A stretch of 64,000 nucleotides of DNA from Eriocheir sinensis. Lineage: Eukaryota; Arthropoda; Malacostraca; Decapoda; Varunidae. The stretch spans positions 22,258,479-22,322,478 of the forward strand of contig NC_066509.1 of assembly GCF_024679095.1 (NCBI RefSeq). Direction: 5' to 3'. The notes below the pieces were generated by a model. That model was not told the origin of the DNA. It did no database searches and saw only the letters and a program-made list of their open reading frames with translations. Of this stretch, positions 25,961 through 41,992 are shown one piece after another; the stretch's first letter is position 1; the number at the start of each line of letters is the position of its first letter. The position numbers and the translations under genes are program-made.

Positions 25961-26135
25961 ACATAAGTTATCATTATGTCACTTTCCAAATCATGTTAAT
26001 GGGAATAAAGGGGAATTTTGAAATAGGGTTTTCTCCTACCTCCATGGTTATATCGAATGATATAAAAATTTTCTTATTCTTACACGACTAATTTAACCAC
26101 CTGCATACCCTGCTTGATTTTACCTTCAATCCAGT

Positions 26136-26699
26136 CTTAAGTGAGGTTTGCACCAAAGTCATCATATAAGAACTATCTATCCTTGATAAGTAAGGTCCAA
26201 AATATTATTTAACCAAGTTTCATACATGTACTTGAGAAGTGACTTCAACGCGTCATATGAAGCGCCACCTTTAGGTCGTTCTTAAATGAGCTTTGCACCA
26301 AATTTGTCACTTAAGAATGATTAATTCTTGATCTGTAGGTCCTGATAAACAATCCTACCAAGTTTCAGCAATGTACTCAACATGTGATTTAAATGTCACA
26401 GTACCGCCATCTTTAGGTCGTTCTTAAATGGACTTTGCACCAAATTAGGTATTTAAGAATGCCTTATCTGCAATCAGGCTGTAAAACCGAAACTTTTGAC
26501 ACTAATTTTATCAATGTACTCAAAAGTGTAATTTAAATTCATTTTTTTGGGGGGTTTCAAGAGCGCCCCCTATTAAACGCACCAAAATCAGAACTTAAGA
26601 ATCACCAAACGGTGGTCTCCTAGGGGTATACTAATGATTGCAACACCCAAACCTTTTGTACTTGAGATGTTATGTAAATCCCTGCTAGCTCCCGGACTA
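26136..26699 (-). repeat. Right terminal inverted repeat of transposon copy 1
   Basis: This is the inverted counterpart of 19656-20222 with the same tandem modules. Homology ends at about 26136 ('cttaagtgaggtttgcacc'). The outermost bases, read inward, are TAGTCCGGGAGC. Confidence 0.93.
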
Positions 26700-27055
26700 A
26701 TATGATTATCCCAGTTTTCATAGATACCTTGGAAGAAGTCCAATAAATTGGAAATTATGTTGTTGTCTTCAAGGAACCTAACGAGATTGTCTCTGATGAT
26801 ATTCTCGAGGATTTTTCCAGCCACTGAGGTCAAGCTGATTGGTTTGTAGTTTAGGGCCACGCTTTTGTCTCCCTTTTTGTAGATAGGTGTTACATTCGCT
26901 TGTTTCGAGTCTTTTGGGACTTTGTTTTGTTGTAGTGACAGATTGTAGATGGCGGTGAGTGGCTTGAGGATTTGCTGCTTGAGCTCCTTTAGCAGCCTGG
27001 GTGACAAGTCGTCGGGTCCGGTGGACTTGTTTGTCTCGAGGTTGTCTAGGAGAAG
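26700..27055 (-). pseudogene. CR1-like LINE, 5' part of reverse transcriptase (continuation of 18410-19655)
   Basis: The minus-strand frame reads TGPDDLSPRLLKELKQQIL, then VTPIYKKGDKSVALNYKPIS and LTSVAGKILENIIRDNLVRF. These are the CR1 finger motifs SPGPDG ... PIFKKG ... NYRPISLTS. Next comes NNIISNLLDFFQGIYENWDN; the usual QHGF...RSCLTN block between IIS and LLDFF is missing (small internal deletion). It begins abruptly at the AGT/GGA microsatellite (27055), so the endonuclease and ORF1 are absent. Confidence 0.9.
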
Positions 27056-27056
27056 G

Positions 27057-27318
27057 AGTAGTGGTAGTAGTATTAGTAGAAGGAGGAGGAGGAAGGAGAG
27101 GAGAACGAGGAAGAGGAGGTGTTGTTGTTGTTGCTAACTCTATTTATCTATTTTGTTATTTTATCTATATCTATTGTTATGTTATCTATTATTTTGTTAT
27201 CTATTTCTTTAGTTTATCTATTCCATTTACTCATTATCATTATTGTTGTAGCTGTTGTAGTTAATGATAGTGTTATTGTTTTTCTTTATTCAATCTGTTC
27301 CCTCCTCGTCGCGCCAGG
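27057..27318. repeat. (GTA)n/(GGA)n then T-rich DNA
   Basis: Short AGT and GGA runs (27057-27118), (TTG)n and (TTAT)n-type sequence to about 27300. No gene. Confidence 0.7.
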
Positions 27319-27357
27319 TGGCCGCGCTGTGCCGGCGCCGGCGCTGCTAAATCTCAG
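27319..27357 (+). other. Possible short exon between good splice signals
   Basis: A GC-rich 39-bp block follows 'ctgttccctcctcgtcgcgccag' and ends 'aaatctcag' followed by GTGAGT, a strong donor. In phase 0 it contains TAA; in one other phase it reads WPRCAGAGAAKSQ. It is not phase-compatible with the 11285-11326 exon, so it is either part of another transcript or fortuitous. Confidence 0.25.
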
Positions 27358-27402
27358 GTGAGTCAAGACGTGTTTATTACCTGCGGGAATTATACACCTG
27401 GG

Positions 27403-28078
<676 letters not shown>

Positions 28079-28129
28079 CTCTTGGGAAAAGGTTGGTGCT
28101 TGCATAATATTATATTTACCAAAACATTC

Positions 28130-29478
<1,349 letters not shown>

Positions 29479-29649
29479 TGCACGTTTTTCTTTTTTCCTT
29501 CGTTCCACCTTATTTTTTTTTTTAATCTTTATTGCGTCAGGTAAGTTGAGGGAAAGGAAAGGAGTGTAATCTTGCCTGCAATCAGCGAGTCTCCGTGTTC
29601 CTCAGGTGTAAAGTGTTAGGAAAGTTTATCTCGCTCCCCGTTGATTCCA

Positions 29650-30390
29650 TTTGATGTGTTCTAAGTGTCTCCTCGTGCTCTTCCCGCCCTCTCTTTCCCC
29701 TCTTCCTCGTTCCTGTCCATGCCTTTTTTTCTTGCCTTGCATTTTTCCTCATTTTTTCCCGTCTCCCTCTCCTTCTCTCGATTCCTTCTTCCTTTCCTTC
29801 TCTCTTTTTTCCGCTCCAGTGTTCTGTCCTTCCAACTTTCCCCTCTCGATTTCTCCTTCTCCCCTCTCCCTTTCTCTTCCCCCCCTCTTTTTCCTTCCTC
29901 TTATTCCTTACCTCTTCTTCTCCTCTCTTGGTCCCTACTCTCTCCCATCCCTCTCTGTTTTCCTCTCTCCCTTATTCTCCTCGTTTTCACCTCTCGCCTC
30001 CCTCTCCTCTGCATACTTATTCCCCTTTCCTTTCTTTTTCCCCTTTGCTTATTTCCGCCCTCTCAATTTCCTCTTTCCCTCTCTCCCCTATTCTCCTCGT
30101 TTTCACCTCTCGCCTCCCTCTCCTCTATAGACTTATTCCCCTTTCCTGTCTTTTTCCCCTTTGGCTGTTTCCACCCTCTCACTTTCCCCTTTCCCTCTCC
30201 CTCTCTTTCCTTACTTTTCCCCTCAACCCTTTCATCTTTTTTCCCACTTTCCTTCCCTTCCCTCTCCTTCATTCCCAGTCTCTTTTTACTCCTCTTCCTC
30301 TCTCGTTCCCACTCGCTCCCTCTCCCTTTTTCTCATCCTCCTCTATTTCTCTCTCTCTTTTACCCTCTTTTTTTCCACTCCTTTCTCGCA
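29650..30390. repeat. Polypyrimidine tract with 117-bp duplication
   Basis: About 740 bp almost purely C/T on the plus strand. The block around 'tcgttttcacctctcgcctc' (29981) recurs at 30098 and extends through 'cttattcccctttcct'. ORFs are Ser/Leu/Pro-rich shadows. Confidence 0.85.
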
Positions 30391-31930
30391 GTGAATAGGT
30401 ACCAGGTATTAATCGGGGGTTGTGTCCCGTCTCCTGGGATCTGTTCCCTTCTCCTATAATTCCTTCCCCTTCTGTCTCTCTCCGGCATATGACCACAGAT
30501 GTTGCGCCGACTAAACGAAACTTTCCTTTCCAACCTCCTCCTCCTCCCCATTTTCTTCCGTCTCCTAGTTTCTTCACCATCGCCGCCCCCATACTGCCTT
30601 TTCTTAATCAAGGGTACAGCAAGAAGGGGAAGTGGGTTAGTGGGGGAGGTACAGGCGGGGAAGAAGGGGAGACAGCAGGGGCGTAGAGTTGTATAAGAGC
30701 ACGCCTTACTCTTCATCCTTAAGCTACACAACCGTCACGTCACTCCCTCTTGTCCAGTAGCAGGTGCAGCTGTAGCCGGCCTGTTGCCTACACCCCGCGA
30801 GCCCTGCCCTGACACACTCCCCTTGGCCATGTTCACCTCTGCAGGGCTCGTCCACAGCCGTACAAGCACAGTGCCGGTCTCTCTCCTCCCTTACTGACCC
30901 CTTTCGGCTCTTCTCTGCGGCTCCGAGGGTTGGCGCTGAACAGGAGGAGGAGGTTGTGATGGTTGTGTAGTGTGAGAATGGCGAGCAGTAAGTTATTATG
31001 AAGGAGGAACAGGAGGAAGAGGAGGTAATGAAGAAACTTGGATGAAGAAAAGGAGGAGAAAGAAGTAGTAAGGTGATAGTTGTGTAGTTTGAAGAGCAGC
31101 AAGCATGAAGGAGGAAAGAGAGGAGCTAAATGAGGAACCAGAATGAGGAAGAGGCGAGTGATAGCTAAATAGTTGGAAAAGGAGGAGGAGCAGCAGCAGA
31201 AAGATGAATACTTAGGAAGAACAGACACCAGAAGACCTGACGGTCTATGGGGAGGGTGTCTGTTTGCTACTACTTCTAATAGTAATATACGTGTGGTAGA
31301 ACAGGATAGATGAAGGCTGAAGGAGGTAATTAAGAAACAAGGAAGAGGAAGAGGTGAAGTGATAGTTACGTAGTTGAAGAGAGAAAAAGGGTTATTAGGG
31401 AGGGAGTGGGAGGAGGAAGTAATGATAGTTATGTAGTTGAAGAAAAAGAAAAAAAAGGAGGAGGAGAGGAGAAGAGAACAGTTGTCAGTCAAGAAGGGAA
31501 CCCGGCGTGTGAAGGCTGTGGGGACGGTGTGGAGGCAGCGGAGACACTTGTCGTTCAGGTGACGGTGAATGTCGTGCACTGTGGTTAAGTTAAGGCTGTG
31601 AATCTGTGTTGAGGCTCGGGAGCGATGTTTTCAGGGTCAGGATATGTTTCAATGTTAGTATCTGTGTGCATTGTTTACTTATATCCTAACCAGCCGAACT
31701 CGTTCCAGCCGTTCCTGTGGTCCACATCCACCCAACAGCTTCCTCTTCTGTACCTACATTAGGATAGTACATTTCCGTCTAATGCTCTTTTAGATCCGGA
31801 TCTGGATAAATAATGCGCAGGGCTCCTTCCAGGGGCATAACACGCATATTTTGTGTTGGCTGTGTCGGGGAGCTGGAGGTGCAGGGAGGGACGTGGATCA
31901 AGTGTAACTGTTAGTGTTGGTGTGTTGTGG
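30391..31930. other. Low-complexity DNA, purine-rich with a degenerate 'gtgatagttgtgtagtttgaag' motif
   Basis: Between 31060 and 31450 the phrase 'gtgatag(t/c)t...tagttgaag' recurs about four times within GGAG-rich sequence, suggesting an old array. The stretch 30830-30930 is GC-richer and follows an acceptor-like 'cacctctgcag', but I find no convincing exon. Confidence 0.45.
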
Positions 31931-31933
31931 TGA

Positions 31934-32380
31934 CTAGTGAGTGTGTATTTGTTTTCTGAATGCGTCTATTGTACCGCAGTCTAAAATCTGTTGAAGGAGG
32001 CTTTTCCAGTCACGTATGGTGCATGGAAAGTACGAGTGCTTGTATGCGTCAGTGTTAGTGTGATATGTTTGGTATTTATGGGTGTGTTTGTTACGAGTAC
32101 GTTCACTGTTTGCCTTGTGTAGGTATGTGTGTGGATCAATGTCAATGTGAGTGTTAGTGATCTTGTACATAAGTGCAAGTCTGTGTGCTTGTCTGCGCAT
32201 GTGAAGAGATTCCATGTTTATCTGTTGTTTGATCCGTGTTGTGATTCCAGGCGTTCCAGTGTTATTATTTGTAATGAACCTTGCCGCCTTGGTGTTGATT
32301 TGTTCTACCCTATCAATGTGTCTGTGTGTGTAAGGATCCCACACCGAGGAGCAGTATTCCAGCTGCCATGTCGTTAATTA
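31934..32380 (-). pseudogene. LINE reverse-transcriptase C-terminal fragment (jockey/L2-like)
   Basis: The minus-strand frame reads VWDPYTHRHIDRVEQINTKA, ARFITNNN, NMESLHMRRQAHRLALMYKI, YFPCTIRDWKSL and GTIDAFRKQI. The order W-x-P ... IE/VE..Q..AARF ... L..RR...RL...YKI ... FP.TI..WN.L ... F+..I is the C-terminus of jockey/L2-type ORF2. Catalytic RT is absent, so the copy is 5'-truncated. Confidence 0.8.
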
Positions 32381-33180
32381 CCTGCGTATTCTCACCAGTT
32401 CAAATGATTCCACCTATTTTCAAGAGGTTCGTTTTCACATCCACCCATTAGCGTCCTCTTGGCATTCCGCCTATTGCTCATCCACCTTAGTAGTAGTTTG
32501 TCAGCTCGCCATGGATGGCATTCCTCCCCTGCTCCCCACCTGGTCCACATCTTGCGTTACACCTCCACATCCACCCACTAGCACCCTCTGATGTCACTCC
32601 ACTTGTGCAATGCCATTCCTTTCCTGCTTTGTATAATCCGCCAAGCCCTAACCTTAAAATTCCACCTCCACAATAATCATGTCCACCCATTCCACCTAAA
32701 ATTTATCTCCACCTAAAATTTATTAAAGCCTATTAAACGTTCAGTCCACCATTCCACTCGCGATCTTTCCTTAAACTCTTCCATCTGTTTTCTGCCATCC
32801 TTTGTCTCCTAGTGCACTAAAACCTTCCAGGTCCACCTCTCCCTTCAGTCTTGCCTCCACTCTTGGTGTTCCACTCCCCTATTGTTAGTATCCATTGTTA
32901 TATTATAGCTTACCTGTTTTTCCACTTGCCTTACCTAGCATATATTTTTCCCTATGCCATATTACATTGGCTGCATTTCTTCACCTGTTCCAGCCACACA
33001 CACACACGTTATATTTTCCCTATGCCATATTACATTGGCTGCATTTCTTCACCTGTTCCAGCCACACACGTCCTCACAATTTTTTTCCCATTTCTTATTA
33101 CAATATGAATAACTCAAATTTGACAAACTCTTCGTCGCCCATTTCCTGACCTTTTAATTTCCTTCCAGATCAGTTTAACA
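32381..33180. repeat. C/T-rich DNA with a 68-bp tandem duplication
   Basis: 'tccacatccaccca(c/t)tagc' recurs in 32440-32590. A block 'ccctatgccatattacattgg...cctgttccagccacacac' is duplicated with a 68-bp period (about 32947 and 33015). No gene. Confidence 0.75.
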
Positions 33181-33296
33181 CGTGCAGGCCAGCACAGCAC
33201 AAACCTGTCTCCACGTCCAGGCTAGTGCTGCTGCTGGAGTGAGGGCCATTAGGCTGGTGCTGTGCTCGGCACTGTCCTCACAGCCTCTGCCTCCAG

Positions 33297-33443
33297 GACT
33301 CCCCGGTGCATCGCTGGCCCTGGGCCACAGCCAAAGCCTCGCAGCAGAAGCACTGGTGCCCTGCAGGCTGCTTGGCCTGGGAGGACCAGCAGCAGCAGGC
33401 TGCCAATGCTGTGAAGATCAAGATAACCACCACCACCTTGCTG
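33297..33443 (+). CDS. Candidate internal exon of unrecognised gene (49 codons)
   Basis: GC-rich block preceded by 'cctctgcctccag' and followed by GTGTGTGT, open in phase 0 on both sides. It reads DSPVHRWPWATAKASQQKHW, then CPAGCLAWEDQQQQAANAVK and KITTTTLL. Codon third positions are G/C-rich, as in the exon at 38934. Four Cys/Trp-rich turns suggest a folded extracellular or zinc-binding region, but I recognise no family. The donor is weak and the Q/T runs are simple, so confidence is moderate. Confidence 0.4.
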
Positions 33444-33611
33444 GTGTGTGTTGAGGCTTTGTTCCTTTTTCTTTACTATGCAAGGAAGAATATGTTGCTC
33501 GCTCTCAAGCATCAAGGTTGGTCAAATGCAAGAGAATACAGAGATTTTAGGGAAACATTTCCGGTGCTGCTCTGAAGTCATGACCATTTTCACTTCATTT
33601 CAAAGTGCTGC

Positions 33612-36899
<3,288 letters not shown>

Positions 36900-36920
36900 A
36901 CGCCCCTGCCCGTGCTGCAG

Positions 36921-36965
36921 CCCTCGGCCTGTGACCTCACCCTCATGAACTGCTCCGACGTGAAG
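36921..36965 (+). CDS. Candidate 45-bp exon of unrecognised gene
   Basis: Preceded by 'cccctgcccgtgctgcag' and followed by GTGAGG; reads PSACDLTLMNCSDVK in phase 0. It joins in phase to the exon at 38934 (DHLVNVLL...). Only 15 codons, so the call rests on splice signals, codon bias and phase agreement. Confidence 0.5.
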
Positions 36966-37080
36966 GTGAGGAGAGCAGAGGTGTTAGTGTTTGTTTCTGT
37001 CCCATTCTTTTTATCCTCTTCACTTGAGTGTCTCTGGAATGCGAGACGGTTCGCCGGCGTGCCACTTCGCCGACGGGCTC

Positions 37081-37114
37081 GGGACGGTTCGCCGAGTTTT
37101 CGGCGAACCGTCCC
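37081..37114. repeat. Hairpin gggacggttcgccg / cggcgaaccgtccc
   Basis: A 14-bp perfect stem with a 6-base loop, built from the same CGGTTCGCC motif as the flanking inverted ends. Confidence 0.95.
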
Positions 37115-37720
37115 ACGGTCAATGATTATACGGGCCATTCCTACAGCCTGAGAACTAGGAAAAAAAAGTGTGCTCGATTGTTCAAAATCCGTAACTGATG
37201 CCTCATACCATAGGCCTACATGCAAATATTTGTCATTTTTTCCTACGTAAAATTTTGGTTTGAGTTAAGTATCACTATTCCTACTGTACCTGGCCAGAAG
37301 TTAATATATTCGTGGATGGGTAAAAATAAGTTTTTTCCATCACCCAGGAATTACTTGTTCGTAAGGATATAAAATAAATGGAAATGATAATGGTGGTAAG
37401 AAAGCTTGTTGGTGACGTCTGCGAGCGTGAGGGAGGAGGAACGAAGCAGTGTTATAAGAGACACTGGGCAGGGTTAGTCCGCTTCCCAGTGAAAAGTATC
37501 CCGCCCCGCGCATGACTTCTTTTGTTATCCAGCGGCCGGGGTCAGGAGGCAGAAGCCAGGTCAGTCCGACCATGATCTTCCCAGCGTTAAGAGCAAGGAA
37601 GTCCGAGCCACTCCGCGTTCCGGTGGTTTATTGTTCGGTGTATGGATGTTGATCTGACCAGGGGCAGAAAGTAAAGCACTGTACGTTTACCAACGACGTT
37701 GACGAGATCCCATAACTGTG

Positions 37721-38026
<306 letters not shown>

Positions 38027-38374
38027 TTTGTGTATGCGCGCGAATATGCGGGTATGGCAAGTCTTCCATAGTTACCCCTCCGGTCCACGTTTTCTTTTTA
38101 GTATACTTTGATCTATATTTAGATTTTGACCCTGCCTTCCCTACCCTCTTCCCCCTACTGGGTAACAATGCACGAAAAATAAAATAATTTTATTGGTATA
38201 AAAATGAGTTTCTAAACGGTATCGGCGAACTGGCACACCGGCGAAACGTCCTGCTTCCTCTCTCTGAACTATCTCTTATTTTTCATATTCGTGTCTGCTC
38301 ATTATGGGGACTTGTTTGTGTGTATATCTGTTTTTTCTTCCCCTTGATGCCCCTTTTATTGATCTCTAAAAATA

Positions 38375-38418
<44 letters not shown>

Positions 38419-38594
38419 GATAAGTCTGGTATAGTTTTGATTCAGCCACCTCTGTGTGTCTCCAACTACTGTAATGTCATGGTGGGAAAGGACAGAGGCA
38501 TTGTCTGTGTTTGCAGCCCCTCCTGCTGTGTCCTCCTGATTGCCTGGACCTCCCCTACACAGGAAACAGAGGGAGGCACCTACATGCGTTTATT

Positions 38595-38933
38595 GCTGGA
38601 CAGCATGATTCTACTCTCACATGATAACTTCTTCGATGTGATGCCAGAGAGTGAAGATGCAGGCTAACTCTTGCATTACGTAGTTGGGCAGCTTGACTCT
38701 ACTCCCCTTTTTTACCCTCACATATGATTACTTGGTCAACATGCTGCCAGGGAGCGAAGATGCAGGCTAACTCATGCATTACAAAGCTGGACAGCATGAT
38801 TCTATTCCCATTTTTCACCCTCACATATGATTACTTGGTCAACATGCTGCCAGGGAGTGAAGATGCAGGCTAACTCTTGTGCTATAAAGCTGGGCAGCAT
38901 GACTCTACTCACCTTTTTCACCTGCATTCACAG
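38595..38933 (+). repeat. Tandem copies of a splice-acceptor/exon-start segment
   Basis: Units start with 'gctggacagcatgattctac' at 38595, 38683, 38786 and 38889 (periods 88, 103, 103). The last unit runs into the real acceptor and the exon at 38934. In the upstream units the equivalent of 'cacag|GATCACTTGGTGAACGTG' reads 'acatatGATTACTTGGTCAACATG', and the acceptor AG is lost. Each dead unit continues to 'gaagatgcaggctaactc', giving a stop (DYLVNMLPGSEDAG*). Confidence 0.85.
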
Positions 38934-39101
38934 GATCACTTGGTGAACGTGCTGCTGAAAAGTGGAAAGTGTGACGGGTGGTGGCGGACAAGATCGTTGG
39001 CCCACTCCACCTTGGCCATCCACTTCTACCACGAGTTGGCCCACCAGACACTCCACACCAAGGTTAACAAGGCCATCAGTGTGCTCCAGGCATACTTCAA
39101 G
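38934..39101 (+). CDS. Internal coding exon of unrecognised gene (56 codons)
   Basis: Preceded by 'acctgcattcacag' and followed by GTTTGG; phase 0 at both ends. It reads DHLVNVLLKSGKCDGWWRT, RSLAHSTLAIHFYHELAHQ, TLHTKVNKAISVLQAYFK. Third positions are mostly G/C and the sequence looks like packed amphipathic helices. With 36921-36965 it would read ...NCSDVK-DHLVNV.... I do not recognise the family. This is the best-supported host exon in the window. Confidence 0.65.
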
Positions 39102-39515
39102 GTTTGGCTTTACTCCCCTTGTTGTTCTGGTGGTGTAGTAAGTGTGGGTCAGGGATGTTGCAGGCTTCAGTTCTCCTTTTTTCCTCCTTCCTCACTCCTA
39201 ACCTCGATGTCCTTATTCTCTTCTTCTTACTCTCCATCCATTGTCTCGATCACTCCTCATTAATCAATTTCTTCCTGCCTCCTGAACTCCCTCCTTCTCT
39301 TCTTCCTTTTTTACCATCTGCTTGTCCGACTCTCCATTTTTTGTTCAGTATGTCATCTAAAAGGCAAAATTGGTTACTTCCCTCCTTCCCTCTCTATCCC
39401 AGCATTCCAGCCCAGTTTTCCCTTCCTCTCTCCCTCCCTCTTCCTCTCTCTATTATCCTTCATTCCTTAATAGCATGTCAGTTTTTGTTTGGCAGTTTCT
39501 AATCACGTATTCTCC
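39102..39515. other. Intron-like C/T-rich DNA
   Basis: Pyrimidine-rich after the donor of the 38934 exon. No gene. Confidence 0.5.
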
Positions 39516-39903
39516 ATTGCTGTGCTGCATTCCATGTCTACGCCTCTGATGCACATGACAGAGTTGGCAGGACAATACTGTTCCTTATTCTCCTCTTGAC
39601 CTCCATGCTCACACTTTTTCCTTTCATAACTCTCCCCAATGCACCAACCACCTGTCTGCCCTTCACTGCTCTTTCCCTCACCTCACCTTTCATACAGCCA
39701 TGCTTACACTAAACAGTCCCTGAATATTTAAACTCAGTAACCTCCTCCATTCTCTCTTCCCCTAACCCTTTCCTACACTGTGTTGTACCCTCTGCTCTAA
39801 CTGTGTACGGCTTTGCCAAATCAATGACCTGTTCCCTCGGCCTCTCAAATACCATAACCTTACTCTTTCCAGCATTCACTCTCTGCTTCCTCCTCTTACA
39901 CAG
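39516..39903 (-). pseudogene. RTE-type LINE fragment (RT thumb/C-terminal region)
   Basis: The minus frame reads NAGKSKVMVFERPREQVIDL, RAEGTTQCRKGLGEERMEEV and TEFKYSGTV. After a frame change come VKGRQVVGALGRVMKG and RRIRNSIVLPTLSCASE. The N-x-GKSKVMVFER ... F-x-YLG motif order is typical of a LINE family common in fish and crustaceans. It is cut at 39903 by the L2-like element. Confidence 0.75.
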
Positions 39904-39962
39904 TAGTGAGTCGCCGCGCGGGTTGGACGTGTTGCGCCGTGCTCGCGAAAGCGCTGAGTCGA

Positions 39963-40500
39963 CAAAACTCGACATGGCCGGCCGAGCCAAGAACTCGGTG
40001 GAGTTCTGTTACGTTTGTGCGGATCCCACAGGCGATAAGTAGATAGGGTGCTGTCTGTGCCCTAAGTGGTGTCATGTGAAGTGTGCTCATCTGTCTGGAA
40101 TTAAGTCGGAGAATATATCTAAAGTAAATTGGATTTGCAACCCATGCCTTCATAAAGCATCTCTGGCTACCAAAATTGTGGAAAAAAATGGAAGAATTCA
40201 AGTTAGAATTATCTAAGGAAATATCAGAAGTGAAACGAGAAGTTGAGTTACGAGCGGTCAGCGTGAAGGAGGAGCTGGGGGAGGTGGCTCAGGATGTGGC
40301 GGACGTTTTGCAACGGGCTGAGCATGTGGAGTCAGCAGATGCAACTTGGGCTGTCACCAAACGTAAGAGGAAAGTTAAGAAGAATTTACTTGTTGTCAAG
40401 GCCTCCGAACAAGATAAAAAGGCTACAGAGTTGAAACGTGAAGTTTCTGAAGCATTACATGGCATCTTAACACTAGTATCGAAAACAAGACTTTCCCTGA
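39963..40500 (+). pseudogene. LINE ORF1 remnant: PHD-type zinc finger plus coiled coil
   Basis: From ATG 39972 (AGRAKNSVEFCYVCADPTGD), a stop, then IGCCLCPKWCHVKCAHLSGI and NWICNPC: the C4HC3 spacing of a PHD finger. A one-base shift leads to a charged helical stretch (EFKLELSKEISEVKREVELR) likely to form a coiled coil. PHD-bearing ORF1 proteins occur in several LINE clades. A stop at 40039 and a frameshift near 40170 make it non-functional. Confidence 0.75.
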
Positions 40501-41930
40501 GAGTGAGAAAGCGGCGATCGTGAAACATATCGTTAAAGGTAGACTGAACCCACAGTGTTTAAGTTACTTTAGACCAGTATCCAACTTGACGTTTCTATCT
40601 AAGATACTTGAAAATGTGATCTTAAATCAGCTAATGGAGCATTTGCTAAAGGTGCAGGCTTTACCGGATAATCAGTCTGCCTACAAGAGGCTTTACTCAA
40701 CTGAAACTACTCTCTGTTCGGTGGTAAACAATTTGCTTGTGCTTATGGATGAAGGGAAGTGTGGTGTTCTGATTTTGTTAGACTTGAGTGCTGCGTTTGA
40801 CACGGTGGAGCACAGTCTATTGCTTCAGGATTGTAAGAATACTGGAATTGAGGGTGGCGCGCTGGATTTGCAAGAGTTACCTTGAGAACATAACTTACTG
40901 TGTGCAAATAGGTAAATCATTCTCTACTCATAAACTTTTGCACAGAGGAGTCCCCCAGGGAAGTGTACTGGGTCCAATTTTATTATGTGTTTATACTATC
41001 GGTCTTTCACATTTGCTAAGGCATGAAGTTAACTTTAAACTGCATGCTGATGATACACAGTTTTATTTGTCGCTGAGTGACGTGGAAAACACTGAAGATA
41101 AGCTGAGCAGAATTATGGATGATCTTGGGAAATGGATGAATTCTAAGCAATTGAAGCTGAATGAGGACAAAACTCACTGCCTCATAGTGGGGAAGAACAA
41201 GGATCTCAGGAGGCTAGATATCTCCACTCTTCGGATAAAAGATGACACTATGACTGTAAAAAAAGTCAGTCAAAGATTTAGGTGTGATACTTGACTGCAC
41301 TCTATCATTCAAAGAACAGATCAATCAGGTGGTGAGAACGGCAGGATACCAACTGAGAAATATTGCTTTTGTCAAGAAATACCTGGATGATAAGACTATG
41401 AAGATGCTTATATATGTAATTATGTAACTAGTAAGCCGGATTATTGTATCTCACTTTATTATGGCCTTCCTAAATATCTGCTGAAGAAACTACAACAAGT
41501 TATGAACAGAGCTGCAAGGCTAATGAAGGGTCTGCCCCCCCGTGAGAGAATAACACCTGCACTTATAGACTTGCATTGGCTACCCATTAAGGCACGAAGA
41601 GTCTACAAAATATGTGTCTTGACTTATCAAGCAACGCGACTTGGTAAACCTTGATATTTGAGAAATATACTACAGGGTTTTCATTTGGACACCACCATGT
41701 CAGTGAGACACAGTACAGAACGGTATAGACTCTATGAGCCCAGGGTCAACCTGGAACTGGGTTTCAGAGCATTTGAGAAGAGTTCCCCGCGGCTCTATAA
41801 TGAGTTACCCGGGGACGTTAAGAACAGTGAAAGTCTGGCAATTTTCAAGAAAGCGCTGAAGACTCACTTATTTACTAAATCCTACGACTTGACAAAAATG
41901 AGGATTGAGGACAACTTTAGGTGCTAATAT
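40501..41930 (+). pseudogene. L2-like reverse transcriptase, frameshifted
   Basis: Motifs in order: YFRPVSNLTFLSKILENVIL, LPDNQSAYKRLYSTETTLC, LDLSAAFDTVEHSLLLQ, RGVPQGSVLGPILLCVYTIG, LHADDTQFYL (the catalytic YADD is HADD here), KLNEDKTHCLIVGK and the C-terminal LGFRAFEKSSPRLYNELPGD ... FKKALKTHLF. 'LSAAFDTVEH' and 'KTHLF' point to the L2 clade. Frame changes near 40840 and 41280 and several stops (41420-41660) make it dead. Confidence 0.85.
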
Positions 41931-41992
41931 TACTGTTATAATGTTAGCGGCCCTGTGGAGCGCTGCTACGGCGGCGGACCGGGGCCTGAAAC

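Larger units (their letters stand above)
19656..26699 (-). mobile_element. DNA transposon, 7.04 kb, FEN/XPG-nuclease type (Academ-like), copy 1
   Basis: Both ends are defined by reading the CR1 host. Removing 19656-26699 and one copy of the 3-bp duplication ATA (19653-19655, 26700-26702) restores an unbroken CR1 frame (minus strand ENWDNHIQSDVIYLDFQK). The left end is TATTGCAGGAGCTAGCAGGG; the right end, read inward on the minus strand, is TAGTCCGGGAGCTAGCAGGG. Inverted repeats of about 565 bp flank a minus-strand gene of about 1500 codons, broken by frameshifts. The C-terminal part has FEN1/XPG-type acidic motifs. A 3-bp target duplication plus an XPG-like nuclease fits what Repbase records for Academ (3-4 bp duplications). 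The assignment is inference. Confidence 0.88.
39904..41990 (+). mobile_element. L2-like LINE with PHD-finger ORF1 and internal deletion
   Basis: Starts at 'cagtagtgagtcgccgcgcg' and ends near 'gcggaccggggcctgaaacc'. ORF1 remnant and RT are joined without an endonuclease domain, so there is an internal deletion near 40490-40510. Confidence 0.8.

Noticed and set aside
19663..26692. Placing the first transposon's ends at GGAGCTAGCAGGG with an AGCT duplication
   Set aside because: The CR1 reading frame is restored only with ends at 19656 and 26699 and an ATA duplication, and these ends also match the second element's TAG terminus.
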